Below, one piece after another: positions 25,673 to 36,838 of a stretch of 64,000 nucleotides of DNA. The notes beneath the pieces were generated by a model. That model saw only the letters and a program-made list of their open reading frames with translations. It was not told the origin of the DNA and did no database searches. Within the stretch, counting starts at the first letter, position 1, and each line of letters begins with the position of its first letter. The DNA is from Akebia trifoliata (taxonomy: Eukaryota > Streptophyta > Magnoliopsida > Ranunculales > Lardizabalaceae), in assembly GCA_017979445.1 (NCBI GenBank), contig CM030708.1, positions 28,553,613 through 28,617,612 on the forward strand, read 5' to 3'. Position numbers and translations under genes: made by a program.

Positions 25673-25879
25673 ACTCATTTTCAGCTCACGAAATAGTAAT
25701 TCACCAAAAAAATAATGACTTTCGATTTTCAAGAAAAATAACTGATTTGAGGCATTTTTGATCTGAAAGAAGTAAAAATTCAGATTTGAAAGCTTGAATC
25801 TCGAGGCATGCAAAAATAAAGGTTGAAGAACTTGAAGATGACAAATTTTGAGGAGAACAATAAGTGACTTTTGGCTAAA

Positions 25880-26479
25880 CGATCCCCATTTAATAAAATG
25901 AGTATAGTAAAGATAAGAATGTTAAGATAAATGAGTGGAAAGACCAAGAAAGATTCTATAAAAAATATGAATTAAAAGAAAGTTGGTTGAGATAGTTTGG
26001 GCATGTTAAACAAGGATGACTACAAACCCAGTTTGAAGAAATATTCTAGTTGAAGATCCTAAAAGAACGAGAACAAGACCCAAAAGAACATTGATGGAGA
26101 TAGTGAGAACAGATGAACTCTCTCTCCCTCTCTCTCTATCTCTCAATAACATGAGAGTTGGCTTTGGACAAAGTGAAATGGAGAAACAATTCATTTTGCC
26201 TATCCCGAATTTTTGAAACAAGGCTTTATTGTTGTAAATCAAGTTAATTCATTTAGACAAACAAAAGATTTATCTCTACATAATTCAACAACGAGGTAAT
26301 TAAAAAGGAAATATTTTTCTAAATTCATCCAATTTCTCATACAAGGATACACAAGAGCCCTACAATTTATAACATACATGAAATAGGCAAACAGGTGAAT
26401 GCTTCACTCAAAATCTTGTTTCCCACGTATAGGCTAATTTGCAATCAACTCAATTCAACTCCCAACATAATATCATTGT
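25880..26479 (-). other. 3' flank of RLCK copy D, left of CACTA insertion
   Basis: Colinear with 14.61-15.18 kb; the homology stops at 26479 and resumes at 32106 after the insertion. Confidence 0.7.
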
Positions 26480-27876
26480 CACAACAAAAATAGATGCTTT
26501 TAGTGATACATTTTTAGCAGCAGCCAAAATAGGCACCACTATAGAACATGGCCTGCGCGCGAAAACTAACAAAAAATTTCGCGAAAATCACTGAAATCTG
26601 TGTTTGGTGTATGATGTCCTTCTACTAGAATAAAATAGGTTTGGCACTTTGGAGTGGAGTAATGTTAATTTCCAAAATCAATAATGCTCAAATCCTCACT
26701 CATTTATCAACTTGCTTTCTATTGCGATCTTGTGAAAGAGATAGGGGAGTTGATTGAGTATGCCACGTGAGGGAGTCTGATTATCACTGACTTGATCATA
26801 GCGGATGGTAAAATGTTTGAAGAGTCACATGCTTATTTTGGCATGCATGGCATGAGTTGAAATATTGTTGACTACTTACCAAAGGTGACTCAGGTAGGTC
26901 AATTGGTGTTCATATTGAAAACGGTTTCTTTGTACCCTTGTTACTACTTCGGTCACTAGCCCTGACTTCATCATCTCTACTTAGCAGTTAGTGTAACAAC
27001 TACGGAAATGGCCTGCTCCCGTCGTGTGATGGGTAATGTGTACGAGTCTAGGAGAGCAATTTGAGAAACATTCTAGATTCATAAACATAGCTCAATGGTT
27101 TAATTCATTGTAACAGTTTTTGTTTCATTTATAGAGTTCATAGATAAATTCCTACGAACTACTGCATATAATATATTATCTATCCTTTTTCGTACCTAGT
27201 TTGAACTTATTCAACCATTTTCAAATTGTTTGGCAGGATCATTTTGTTTTGATCGTCTCCGAATTGATGTACATACCATGGAAATATGCACAACAAGAAG
27301 CTAAAATTAGAGCATCTTCAAGGGACGATAACTTGTGCACTCCATCAATCAACGTTGCATTTGCTGAGACTTTTGAATTATGCGTAACAGAATATCTGAA
27401 AGAGCAGGTGTGATCAAACATACCAAAGCTTCTATGCCTTTGTGATAGTTTTTGAACTCCACATGTCCTGTGACATATATATTTAATCCATTTTCTTGCA
27501 TGTCTCACAGGTCAGCTCTTACTTCATGAAAAAACTTCTTAGGATTGTTCGTGATATTGTTCTCCATGTGAAGGGAATGAACAAATCTGGGAATGATGTA
27601 CCCGCTCAGGTGGCTGGTTCTAATGTACATATGGGGGATGAAGCATTGGAATTCCTTAAGCATGTCTGTGCTATTCTTGCTCTTGACCATAATGTTCAAC
27701 ATGATATTCTGGTAATACTTCTTATTCTAAATATAAATGGCATTATAGAAGAATATATTAATTTTCTTTAGGAATCCAGCTGAATCACGATATGCTTGAG
27801 ACAATGGTTCAGTCTGCTTGAAACATTGTTGTTGGTTTGAAAAGAGGGCTAGAGTGATGATTTTCTGGAATTTCAG

Positions 27877-28029
27877 GGAGAGGCTCTCGAGGAAATGCCA
27901 TTTTTCCTCAATGGCTTAAGCATTATTCGAAAAGGTGCGAAAAAGATTATGTTATTGGAGTTACATGGCTTTTTTGGCGCATTTGGACCAAGACTTGCAC
28001 CTTACAGGGATGTTGTTGTGCTATGTGCG
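27877..28029 (+). pseudogene. Captured exon of unknown gene
   Basis: A 51-codon phase-0 exon bounded by TTTCAG and GTAATT: GEALEEMPFFLNGLSIIRKG, then KKIMLLELHGFFGAFGPRL and APYRDVVVLCA. It interrupts the order of the polymerase epsilon exons and does not resemble that protein, so it probably comes from a second gene. I do not recognise the family. Confidence 0.4.
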
Positions 28030-28044
28030 GTAATTATAATGAAT

Positions 28045-28330
28045 AATACCAAAGAGAAAAACAGGAAAGAAATAAAGAACACACACAGATTTAACGTGGT
28101 TTGGCGATGTGCCTACATCCACAAAAACGAGAAGTTGAATTTTCACTATCTGTTAAATTAGGGTTACATTAGATGAATTTATAGTAAACCCTAGCCGTAC
28201 AATAGGTATTAAAAATTTTCAATAATACCCCTATACCATACCAACAATCCCTCTCTCAACTCTGGTATCTACCTGTTTTCTCTATATACGTGTTCCACTC
28301 AATATGGACCACATACTACAACAGATGTAC
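28045..28330. repeat. LTR-like fragment
   Basis: It contains ACACACAGATTTAACGTGG followed by CCTACATCCAC, a phrase I associate with dicot retroelement LTRs, and a TGTTCCACTCAATATG block that recurs at 51.14 kb. Boundaries are unclear. Confidence 0.3.
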
Positions 28331-28841
28331 TATATTTCTTTATTTATTCTCTTTGCTTTGTAATATTACTACAAAATATCCCTCATAGTTAATAGTTTTT
28401 TCTTGTTAAAACATTTAATTTTCACAAAGGTCTTTAACTATATGATCATTTCTGTTGACTTTAATCTCTCAACTTGCAACTCGAACAGTTTGATGGATTT
28501 TCTTTAACTTCTTCCATCACTATTTTTTTTTTTTCCTTTCTTCTCTATTTCCGTTTCTCTCTTTATGTTGAACATATGCATCCGCTTCTGATTAAAGTAG
28601 TATTTACATTCCTAAGTGTTACCTTTTGTTTGAGGGATAAAGAATTGGAAGTATGAAACTATGGATGTGGTTCATTTTACTCTGATTTAATGAGTGTATA
28701 CTTAAGATTTGGTCACAAACTTTAGAATGTGAAATTATGAATTCTCAATTGTTGTTTGATTTATTTTTTCCCTTGATTTTCTCTTTATTGGAGTTCTTTG
28801 CTATTTATTTGTATATAATTATCTATATATATATATATATA

Positions 28842-29192
28842 GGGTCCCGTTCAGCAACAAACATTTTGGCAAAACATTTTTCAAAACTAGGGTTAGAGGT
28901 TTTGGAATGGGCTGATTTTTGGTGAGGATGATCTCTACGGTGAGGAGATCATCCTCGCCAAAATTCAGCCCATTCCAAAACTTCTAGCCCCAGTTTACAA
29001 GTTGAAAAATCGTGGACCGTCCATTTTTTGTAAACCATTTTTGATGGGGTTAGAGGTTTTGGAATGGGCTGATTTTTGGTGATGATGATCTCCTCACCGT
29101 AGAGATCATCCTCACCAAAAATCAGCCCATTCCAAAACCTCTAACCCATGTTTTGAAAAATGTTTTGCCAAAATGTTTGTTGCTGAACATTT

Positions 29193-29194
<2 letters not shown>
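28842..29194. mobile_element. Foldback MITE, CAGCAACAAAC arm type
   Basis: TIR GTTCAGCAACAAACATTTTG with its inverse, two internal hairpins each built on GGGCTGATTTTTGGTGAGG and its inverse, and a centre AATCGTGGACCGTCC. Flanked by (TA)n on both sides. Confidence 0.85.
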
Positions 29195-29226
<32 letters not shown>

Positions 29227-29228
<2 letters not shown>

Positions 29229-29606
29229 GAAATGTTCAGCAACCTAAGTTTTACCACACACTTTAACAAACGTTTTTTGTCCTACATGGGTTAGAAGTTT
29301 TGGAATGGCTGATTTTTGGTGAGGATGATCTCTATGATTAGAAGATCATCCTCCCCAAAAATCAGCCCATTCCAAAATGTTTAGCCCCATATTTACAAGT
29401 TGAAAAATTGTGGACCATTCATTTTTTGTAAACTATTTTTGATGGAGTTAGAAGTTTTGGAATTAGCTGATTTTTGGTAAGGATGATCTCCTCACCATTG
29501 AGATCATCCTCACCAAAAATCAGCCCATTCCAAAACTTCTAATCTATGTAGGACAAAACACGTTTGTTAAAGTGTGTGGTAAAACTTAGGGTGCTGAACG
29601 GGACCC
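29227..29606. mobile_element. Foldback MITE, ACCACACACTTTAACAAACG arm type
   Basis: Same double-hairpin core with different arms (TTTTACCACACACTTTAAC). It starts GGGAAATGTTCAGCAACC and ends GGTGCTGAACGGGACCC. Separated from its neighbours only by TA repeats. Confidence 0.85.
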
Positions 29607-29618
29607 TATATATATATA

Positions 29619-29960
29619 GGGTCAAGTTCAAGGGCCAACTTTTTGGCAAAACATTTTTCAAAACATGAGTTACAAGTTTTGGAATGGGCTGATTTTTGGT
29701 GAGAATGATCTCTACGGTAAGGAGATCATCATCATCAAAAATCAGCCCATTCCAAAACTTCTAATCCCATCAAAAATAGTTTACAAAAAATGGATGGTCC
29801 ACGATTTTTCAACTTGTAAACATGGGTTAGAAGTTTTGGAATGGGCTGATTTTTGGTGAGGATGATCTCCTCACCGAAGAGATCATCTTCACAAAAAATC
29901 AGCCCATTCCAAAACTTCTAACTCATGTTTTGCCAAAAAGTTGGCCCTTGAACGTGACCC
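29619..29960. mobile_element. Foldback MITE, GTTCAAGGGCCAAC arm type
   Basis: Starts GGGTCAAGTTCAAGGGCC and ends GGCCCTTGAACGTGACCC. Core hairpins as in its neighbours. Third of three adjacent insertions inside the CACTA element. Confidence 0.85.
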
Positions 29961-31759
29961 ATATATATATAGATGCACACAGCTAGATTGTCCATATGGG
30001 AATAGGGAATAAGGAGTTATTCTTTCTTAGTCTTACCTCTTGTCTGTCTCTATTTGGTCATTCTATACATGAAGCATGGCTAGTCTAATTTTTGTCTTGT
30101 AAAATTTTCCTTTCAGTACAGTTGGTGCTCATTGATCACATAAAATTCAAATAGGAGAGAAAATAAATTAAATTCATTTGATATGGTTTGGACATATACA
30201 AAGAATACCGATGACACTAGTGAGTAGATTTTGAGTAAATTTAGGGCTCTGGAAAGGGCAGGAGGCCAAACATGCCACAAATAGTAGTAAGAAAAGGAAG
30301 TACATTGCCTGACCAAAGTTTTGGCCCAGAACAGAATGGAATTGGATTCGTGTTATTGACCCCAATATTTAGGATAAACCGTAAGATCATGCTGTAATTT
30401 CTCTTCTGTGAGTTCTAGTGTCTCAAGGATTGATAGGATCATTTGCAGTCTCTATTCAACAGGTAATGAAGAAGAATCTGTTAAAATATGTTCGTGTGAG
30501 GGAGTTCGATCCAGAAGCGAAGTTTTTCAATCCTTGCCTGTCTTTCACCTTACCAAATGTAATTTGCAGGTAAAGGGTTCTTGGGAAATTTCTATATTGT
30601 CTTTGATCAATTGAAGGAAAAAAGAAAGTTGTTATTAATAATAAAAACAAATAGAACAAAGTGTAGATTTATTATAATTTCATTACTAATCATCCTGGTG
30701 GACTGGTGGTGTTTGGGGACAAAGACATTGGGTTGGTGGGTTGGGTGGACTGGCGGTAGTTGTTGAACTCTGTTCAGGCGCACTCCAACTCTTTCTTCTA
30801 AACCAAAGCCCTTACTTCCTTCTACCTTAGTCAATCAAGTCCTCTTTTTTTTTTTCAAGTTGAATTGCTAACCTTTTAGAAAATTGATTAAACCACGTAA
30901 TTCTGTTTGCAGCTACTGCAATGACTGCAGGGACCTAGATTTATGTCGTGACTCAGCTTTACTTGCCCAAGAGTAGCGTTGTGCCATGCCCCAATGTGGG
31001 CAGCCTTACGATTGTGGGGTAATGGAGAATGATCTTTTTCAAATAGTTCGTCAAAGACAACACCTTTACCATCTACAGGACCTTGTGTGCCTCAAATGCA
31101 ACCAAGTGAAAACTGCCCATTTAGCTGAACAGTGCACATGTGGTGGCTCATTCAAGTGCAAAGAAGATGTGTTCGAGTTCCATAGTAAAATGCAGGTCTT
31201 CCTAAATATAGCCATTCGACAAAAATTTCAACTTCTCCAGGAGTCTACTTTGTGGATTCTTGAAGTTCAATAACGGTCCAAACCTGGCTCTGCACATTCA
31301 CTACTATAAGTTAGTGCCCAATCCAGGCATCGATCATGATTATAATAGAGATTAATCGAGCTAAAACTTCTTGGCCATTGATTAAAGCGATTGAAAGTGT
31401 GATTAAATTTCAGAGGTGATAAAGTTGCATGACCGTCTATTAGTCCCAAGCTCAGACAAAAGGTTGGCAGTCAGGTGCGATGGGTTTCTCCTCGCTGAGG
31501 CTAATCTCTCATTTGAAGATTTTCATCATCTCACTGTCTAATTCATTGGGTTGTATATTTGTTACCATCAAATTTTACAATAGGCATAGTATTAGGCAAA
31601 GGGAGGGTTTTGGAAGGTTATTCATTCTTGAGATTCGTGATTGACTCCAATATTCAGTAAATATATGTTAATATGTTTGGGTTGCTGAAGGGATTTTGGT
31701 TGTAAAAATAATTTTTACAAAACATAGGGGTATCTCCAATATTCATCAGCAACATGTGA

Positions 31760-32105
31760 GGGGCATGTGTAAAATCAAATTTTTTTTTTAAACTTCTTAT
31801 AGCAACGGCCAAAACCATAGCTAAAGGACTAAAGCTACGGCCATTACCTTCAAATCGTCTTTATAGCTACGGTAATAAAAATTAATTAGCGGCGGCCACT
31901 ACCGTCACTATAGGCCTCATTTCTCTCTTCGGCGACGGTAATACAATCAATTAGCTGCGAGTTTTGACTGCCACTATAGGAGTTCATATGGCTTTAGCTA
32001 TGCCATCAACTGTGGCGTTTCGGCCATCACTCTTGATAACAGCGGCGCTATTTTGGTATTTACGGCGGTTTTTGACCCCCGCTAAAAACCTAAAATTTTG
32101 TAGTG
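31760..32105 (-). repeat. CACTA subterminal repeats
   Basis: Repeated TAGCTACGG / GCGGCGG / GCCACTAT motifs in both orientations, ending at the CACTACAAAATTTTAGG terminus. In CACTA elements such arrays bind transposase. Confidence 0.6.
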
Positions 32106-32159
32106 TGTAATAGTGGAAAGCTTGTATAAGATATTAATAGAGGGACAAAATTAGATGTA

Positions 32160-34172
32160 CCGAACAAGAATCTTTGCCATCCTTCGGAGCTATCTTCATC
32201 TTGCTTCCTTTTATTGTCGCTTGACATTTTATCTGGTGAAGAGGGAGACAAAACAGGAAGAGATGTAAAGCCCCTCTTGTCAGCTGGGGCCATGGCAAGG
32301 TAATTTAGTACATTTGCAACTTCACTAATCAATGGACGTAAGGCAACGTTCTCTTGGAGACATATGGCAGCAACAGCAACTGCTTGATAAGATCCTCTCA
32401 TTGGGAAGTCCCCTTGAAGAAGTGGATCTGTCATCTGAGGGAACTTCCTTCGGTCCTTGAAAATGGTCGTGTCTGTTCAACAAAATAACAACATTAACAC
32501 CTAGTAAATATCGAAAAAACAATGTAAAGAAATTAATGATTTCGAATCAAAGTTCCAATCAACTCAAATATAAACTAGACGTGAACACATTGTTGGACTT
32601 GACAAGGCTTATTTTAGATATATAAGGTACGTGACAAGGCTCACTCATCTGTAAAGTTGATCTTGTAACATTATGAAAATGCATGTAGAAGCACAACAAC
32701 ATCCAAAGAAATTTTACGTGTCCACTGAAAACTAAATATCAAGATTCAGTAAAAACTAAGAAAATGTTACTAGCTTTAGATAGTAAAATGAGCCATTGAA
32801 TTGTTCTATACTTGCTCAATAGTACTTTTTCATCAGAAGTATCGAGAAGCTAATACTCTTCACAATTGACCCAATTGTTTTGGGAATAGGTAGGTCCCAA
32901 AACAAATCTCCTTAGAGCAACAAATGTAACATCTATTGCTCAGGTTGAATAGATTTACAAGGATGGCTCATAAAAATTGTTTTGTAGTCATATTTTTAAC
33001 ACTAAATGATGGGAATGACCTCGTAAGGATTACCATTCGTTCCAGCTCTTCTAGAAGCCACGAGCACTCTAATCGACTAAGAATAATAACTTTTATTTCA
33101 TCAACAACAAACCTCTGACGGATTCACACCCAAGCAAGGAGAAACAAAATGTAAAGAGCAAGGAAGAAAATTACCCAAGAAACTAAATTTTGTTCTTTAA
33201 TTGGCCTCCTGGTGTCGATGGCCCTTTACCCTGTGATTAGCTCTAGTAAAACAACTTCAAAACTAAAAATATCTGATTTCAAGGTCAGCTGACCTGTTCT
33301 TGCATACTCCGGGGCACAACACCCATATGTCCCCACAACTTGTGAGGATAGATGAGTCTTATCTCCTGTAGGACCAAGCCTTGCAAGCCCGAAATCTGAG
33401 AGTTTCGGAATGAACCCTTCGTCCAACAAAATGTTGGACGATTTCAGATCACGATGTATTACAGGGGGATTGGCCTTGTCATGCAAATATTCCAAACCAT
33501 TAGCCACTCCTGCTGCCATCTTCATTCTTGTATACCAGCCTAACGGCTTTTGGTCCGGTGCAAGATCTACAAACAAATATGGGACATGTATTGAAACATG
33601 TGACGCCTATTGAATTATTGCAAATTCGGAGGAAGATTATTATTATAAATGTTTTTTTTTTTTTGGGGGGATAAAATATCGTGAAATTAGAAAATTTAAT
33701 AGAATTGATGACATACCTAGTAGATGATCTTCTAGAGACTCCAATGGCATATACTCATAAACCAAAAGCCTCTAATCTCCATCAACACAATGTCCAATGA
33801 GATTAACCAGATTTTGACGGTGAAGGATACTCAAATGTTAAAACCTCAACAAGAAACTCTTTGTTGCCTTGCAACCCATTCCTGTTAAATTGCTTAATAG
33901 CCACAAGCTGAATAATGAACCAAAATCAGCCCTAAGTTCCTTCAATTATTGCAACAAAAAAACAGGTCCCAATTCATTTCAGGTTTAGTTCACATTTACC
34001 TGCCCACTGTTCTAAAGGTGCCCCTTGTATACTCTTCCAAAGCCACCTTCTTCCAATAGACATTCTGGTTGACAACTCTGAGTTGCTTCAACGAGCTCAA
34101 GATAGGTGAATGTTTTATCTGCAAGTACTTCTTTGTTTTAGTTTTCCTGTGTAGTCTTTTGACTAGGATTCT
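32160..34172 (-). pseudogene. RLCK-VII kinase copy D, broken
   Basis: Kinase exons are at about 34172-34006, 33905-33720, 33567-33187 and 32466-32160. Lesions: a stop soon after ENPSQKTTQEN; a stop before NSGQ in the glycine-loop exon; a frameshift and a TAG in the next exon (after CVDGD); ITG followed by a stop in the catalytic exon; and a frameshift at the start of the last exon. HRD ([10 protein letters not shown]) and DFG (SDFGLARLG) are intact there. The glycine loop reads EEGGFG, like the altered loop of kinase E. No NSGFGLNH exon lies upstream; the long-TIR element starts at 34.8 kb instead. Confidence 0.85.
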
Positions 34173-34204
34173 CTGCAAAAGAAAGTGTTGATCATCAAAA
34201 TTTT

Positions 34205-34208
34205 GAAC

Positions 34209-34242
<34 letters not shown>
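34205..34242. repeat. (TA)n microsatellite
   Basis: About 16 TA units, in what would be the intron upstream of pseudogene D. Confidence 0.9.
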
Positions 34243-34243
<1 letters not shown>

Positions 34244-34689
34244 ACCATTCTGAATACAATTTATTGATAATTTTGTCTGCTTGAACCTAATTTTTTATCA
34301 AATTAAGCTCCATGTCAATAAGAAAGATCATATCCAAGATCCTTAAAAACTAAGAAGAGTGAAACTAAGGGGAGGGAAATGTTGGCTCATTTGAAGAGTT
34401 TCCAAACTGACTTGTGTAATAATTGAATTTTTCCTTCTTACTTAAAGGAAGAGAGCTTGAAATTTCTGAGTTAATAATACCCAAAAGTGGAATTTCAGTT
34501 TAGAACATGGTTTTAAATCTTGTCAAGACCTAGATGACTCGATATAGTTCACCAACAATACGGATAGACAAGTCATCTCAAACATTGAAACCATCATCAA
34601 AAGTCGTGTTTAAGTCAATCCAATGTCTAATCGAGGACTATAACAAGAATTATAATTAGGAACGGTTTTGAACGGTTCCTAAACAGGCC

Positions 34690-34798
34690 TGAAACGGTTC
34701 AATGGACCATTCCCAGTCACACGAGTGCAACAGGTTTAATCAAGGGTCAACATGACCATGGAGGGTCGACCCAAAAAATTTATAGCTTCATAGGGTTT
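34690..34798 (-). mobile_element. Truncated SINE fragment
   Basis: Matches the body of the SINE at 59785-59997 (ATGAAGCTAT, TTTTTTGGGTCGACCCTC, TGACCCTTGA, GCA...GTGACYGRGG) but stops at GGGTTT, exactly where the long-TIR element begins, so its tRNA-like head is missing. Confidence 0.55.
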
Positions 34799-34876
34799 GA
34801 CCGTCCGATTTAATTATATCCAACGGTCGGGTAACTTTTGTTAAACCGTTGGATATAATTAAATCGGACGGTCGAG

Positions 34877-35080
34877 AGTGCTTATTACGTTTAAATGATA
34901 ACTTATAGGTTTTTACTGCGCCATCCCTCATCTTTTGACTTATTAGTGTCACCTCCCTGACTAAAAAACAGCAGATAGTGCTTATTACGTTTAAATGATT
35001 ACTTATAGGTTTTTACTGCGCCATCCCTCATCTTTTGACTTATTAGTGTCCCCTCCCTGAGTGAAAAACAGTAGAGAGAA
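34877..35080. repeat. Tandem duplication of about 100 bp in left arm
   Basis: Two copies of GTGCTTATTACGTTTAAATG...CCATCCCTCATCTTTTGAC. The right arm has one copy, so the duplication came after arm formation. Confidence 0.85.
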
Positions 35081-35199
35081 CTCGTATGTTCTCTCTCGTC
35101 TGTTCTCTCTAAAAGTCTCGAACAACCCTCCTCTGTTCTCTCTCGTCTGTTCTCTCTAAAAGTCTCGAACAACCCTCCTCTCTCTCGCTGCAACTCCTC

Positions 35200-35206
35200 G
35201 ACGAAA

Positions 35207-35259
<53 letters not shown>

Positions 35260-35260
35260 G
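35200..35260. repeat. (CT)n microsatellite in left arm
   Basis: About 26 CT units; the matching place in the right arm (42670-42690) has far fewer. It explains the Arg/Glu-rich open frames here, which are not genes. Confidence 0.9.
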
Positions 35261-35626
35261 ACGCCGAAACCCTCGAACCTCCTCACTCTCACTCTCTCTC
35301 GTTGAAACCCTCCTCTCTCTCGCTGCAACTCCATCGACGAAGCACGAACACGAACACGAATGGCTCCTCTCTCTCGTCGAAACCCTCCTCTCTCTCGCTC
35401 CTACTAAGTTACACTCTCTCTCGCTTTCGCTGCAACTTCGTCTCACGAACACGAACGGAGGTTTGATTTTGATCTTCACTTTGATGCATCTATGATCCAT
35501 GATATACATTGATTTCTTTATCAATTTGGGGATCTATATTTTCTTCATTGATTCTATTGATTTATATGTATTATGGTGTTTATTTTACGATTTTGGATCT
35601 GGTCTTTTCTATTTTTTGAATATTAC

Positions 35627-36041
35627 CTTTGCTCTCCTGGCATTGGGCATGTTGTATGGGCCACTTTGATAATGGAAACCGTTGATACTGTTGTTCCCCT
35701 TTGATCCATCAAAAAGAGAAATTCCCAAGTTTAAATCAAGATTGAGATCAGTGGCTACAAAACAATAATAAGAAACATACTTTAGATCAATTCATGTAAA
35801 TGTGTTTTGTTGGAGGCTCACAACAATAGCATATAGTATCATCTCCATTACAACTAACTCAACAAAACTGGATTAATTACATTGACTAATACCTCCAACC
35901 TATCAAAAAATAAAAAAACAATAAAAACAAAGTAATACCTCTATTGTTCCTCTCAAAAGTAATCTCCCTCTCATATGTGCTCAACTCAAAGTTGGTGACG
36001 GCTTCCTTTCCATTACATTTTATGGTCGCCTTGTCACAAGC
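35627..36041 (-). pseudogene. AP2-like gene fragment, left arm copy
   Basis: Mirror copy of the right-arm fragment. Exon a is 36041-35939 (AP2-domain piece [19 protein letters not shown]) and exon b is 35754-35627 (DLNLDLNLGISLFDGSKG, then FHYQSGPYNMPNARRAK). Same exon lengths (103 and 128 nt), splice borders and open frame as the right arm. euAP2/TOE factors control flowering time and floral identity. Only the end of the second AP2 domain and the following DLNLxL-type repression motif are present, so no DNA-binding factor can be made. Confidence 0.8.
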
Positions 36042-36299
36042 CTTGATTTCCATAATAATAAATAAATAAAATGACATTCACGTTAGTTTTTAACTCTATT
36101 AAGTTTGAGAATTTGAAAAACAAAAAAAAAATTTGAGTATTAGGGTGATTGAAATTTATGATTTATATGTATCTATATTTTCAATTTGGGGATCTATATT
36201 TTCTTCGTTGATTCTATTGATTTACATGTATTATGGTGTTTATTTTACGATTTTGATATTTTTTTGCCCTTAATCGAGCAAAATTATGTTTTTTCCTTT

Positions 36300-36600
36300 A
36301 CAAAATTATGGTGTTGGATTACTTTTCCTATTTCAAGCTTTGTTAGAAATGGCTGAAGCAAAGCCATTTCTTAGTATGAGGAAACCAGTGGGATGTTTTT
36401 TTACCCTTAATCGAGCAAAATTATGGTGCTTATTATTTTTTTTTAATATATATTTGATTTTGAAAAGTTAGATTACTTTTCCTATTTCAAGTTTTGTTAG
36501 AAATCATAAATGATTTCATTGAATTTGCTTCCAAATTCAAAAAGAATTATTATGCTTCCAAATCATAAATGATTTCATTGAATTTGCAAGAACATGGAAT
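36300..36600. repeat. Imperfect internal duplications
   Basis: A block with CGAGCAAAATTATG and TTACTTTTCCTATTTCAAG occurs twice (36272-36360, 36413-36500), and AATCATAAATGATTTCATTG twice (36505, 36556). The right arm lacks the insert. Confidence 0.6.
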
Positions 36601-36754
36601 TCCTCCCAATTGATCACTCTATAAACCAATCCACTGTAATACAATCACTAAGGCCCACTTAACTTAACTTTATAAGTTAAAAAAAATAAAGTAAATTCTA
36701 GTGATGGATCAAAAGCCACAAAAAAAAAAAAAAAAGTTGATATATTCTTTCCTA

Positions 36755-36838
36755 CACTATATATAGAGCCTCAATGCCTTCATCTTCCTCAACCATCCCA
36801 AAAATACTCATTAATTTGATTTCCTTCATTAACCCTCA
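36755..36838 (+). promoter_or_regulatory. TATA box and leader of the FT-HBD gene
   Basis: A TATATATAGAG box at about 36758, 80 bp before the ATG, followed by a C/T- and A-rich leader, as in FT genes. It was probably captured together with the first exon. Confidence 0.45.

Larger units (their letters stand above)
27237..31272 (+). pseudogene. DNA polymerase epsilon catalytic subunit, C-terminal fragment
   Basis: Pol epsilon copies the leading strand; its C-terminal region carries cysteine zinc modules that bind partner subunits. Exons with GT-AG borders: 27237-27407 (DHFVLIVSELMYIPWKYAQQ, ending YLKEQ), 27511-27711 (VSSYFMKKLLRIVRDIVLHV, ending NVQHDIL), 30463-30569 ([15 protein letters not shown], ending LPNVIC) and 30913 to about 31272 (YCNDCRDLDLCRDSALLAQE, then MPQCGQPYD, QDLVCLKCNQVKTAHLAEQC and SKMQVFLNIAIRQKFQLLQE). 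The exon phases fit. In the last exon a TAG (30973-30975) replaces what is normally Trp, just before RCAMPQC, so the frame is cut. The zinc-ligand cysteines are otherwise kept. It is incomplete at the 5' side and lies wholly inside a CACTA element, so it is a captured copy and not the working gene. Confidence 0.8.
26480..32105. mobile_element. CACTA element carrying host gene fragments
   Basis: The right end, read inwards on the minus strand, is CACTACAAAATTTTAGG. The left end is the decayed form CACAACAAAAATAG. Both are followed by a TTTTTAGC block. The 3-bp target TGT flanks both sides (26477-26479, 32106-32108). The related unit at 15171-15190 is an empty site, so the borders are secure. 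The right subterminal region (31.79-32.10 kb) holds repeated GCTACGG / GGCGGC motifs. No transposase was found, so it is non-autonomous. It holds DNA polymerase epsilon exons, one unrecognised exon, an LTR-like fragment and three nested foldback MITEs. Confidence 0.85.

Noticed and set aside
34999..35524. Arg/Glu-rich open frames (and the mirrored 42399-42791 frames)
   Set aside because: They are reads of (CT)n/(GA)n simple sequence in the element arms; both strands are open and the two arms differ mainly in repeat number.
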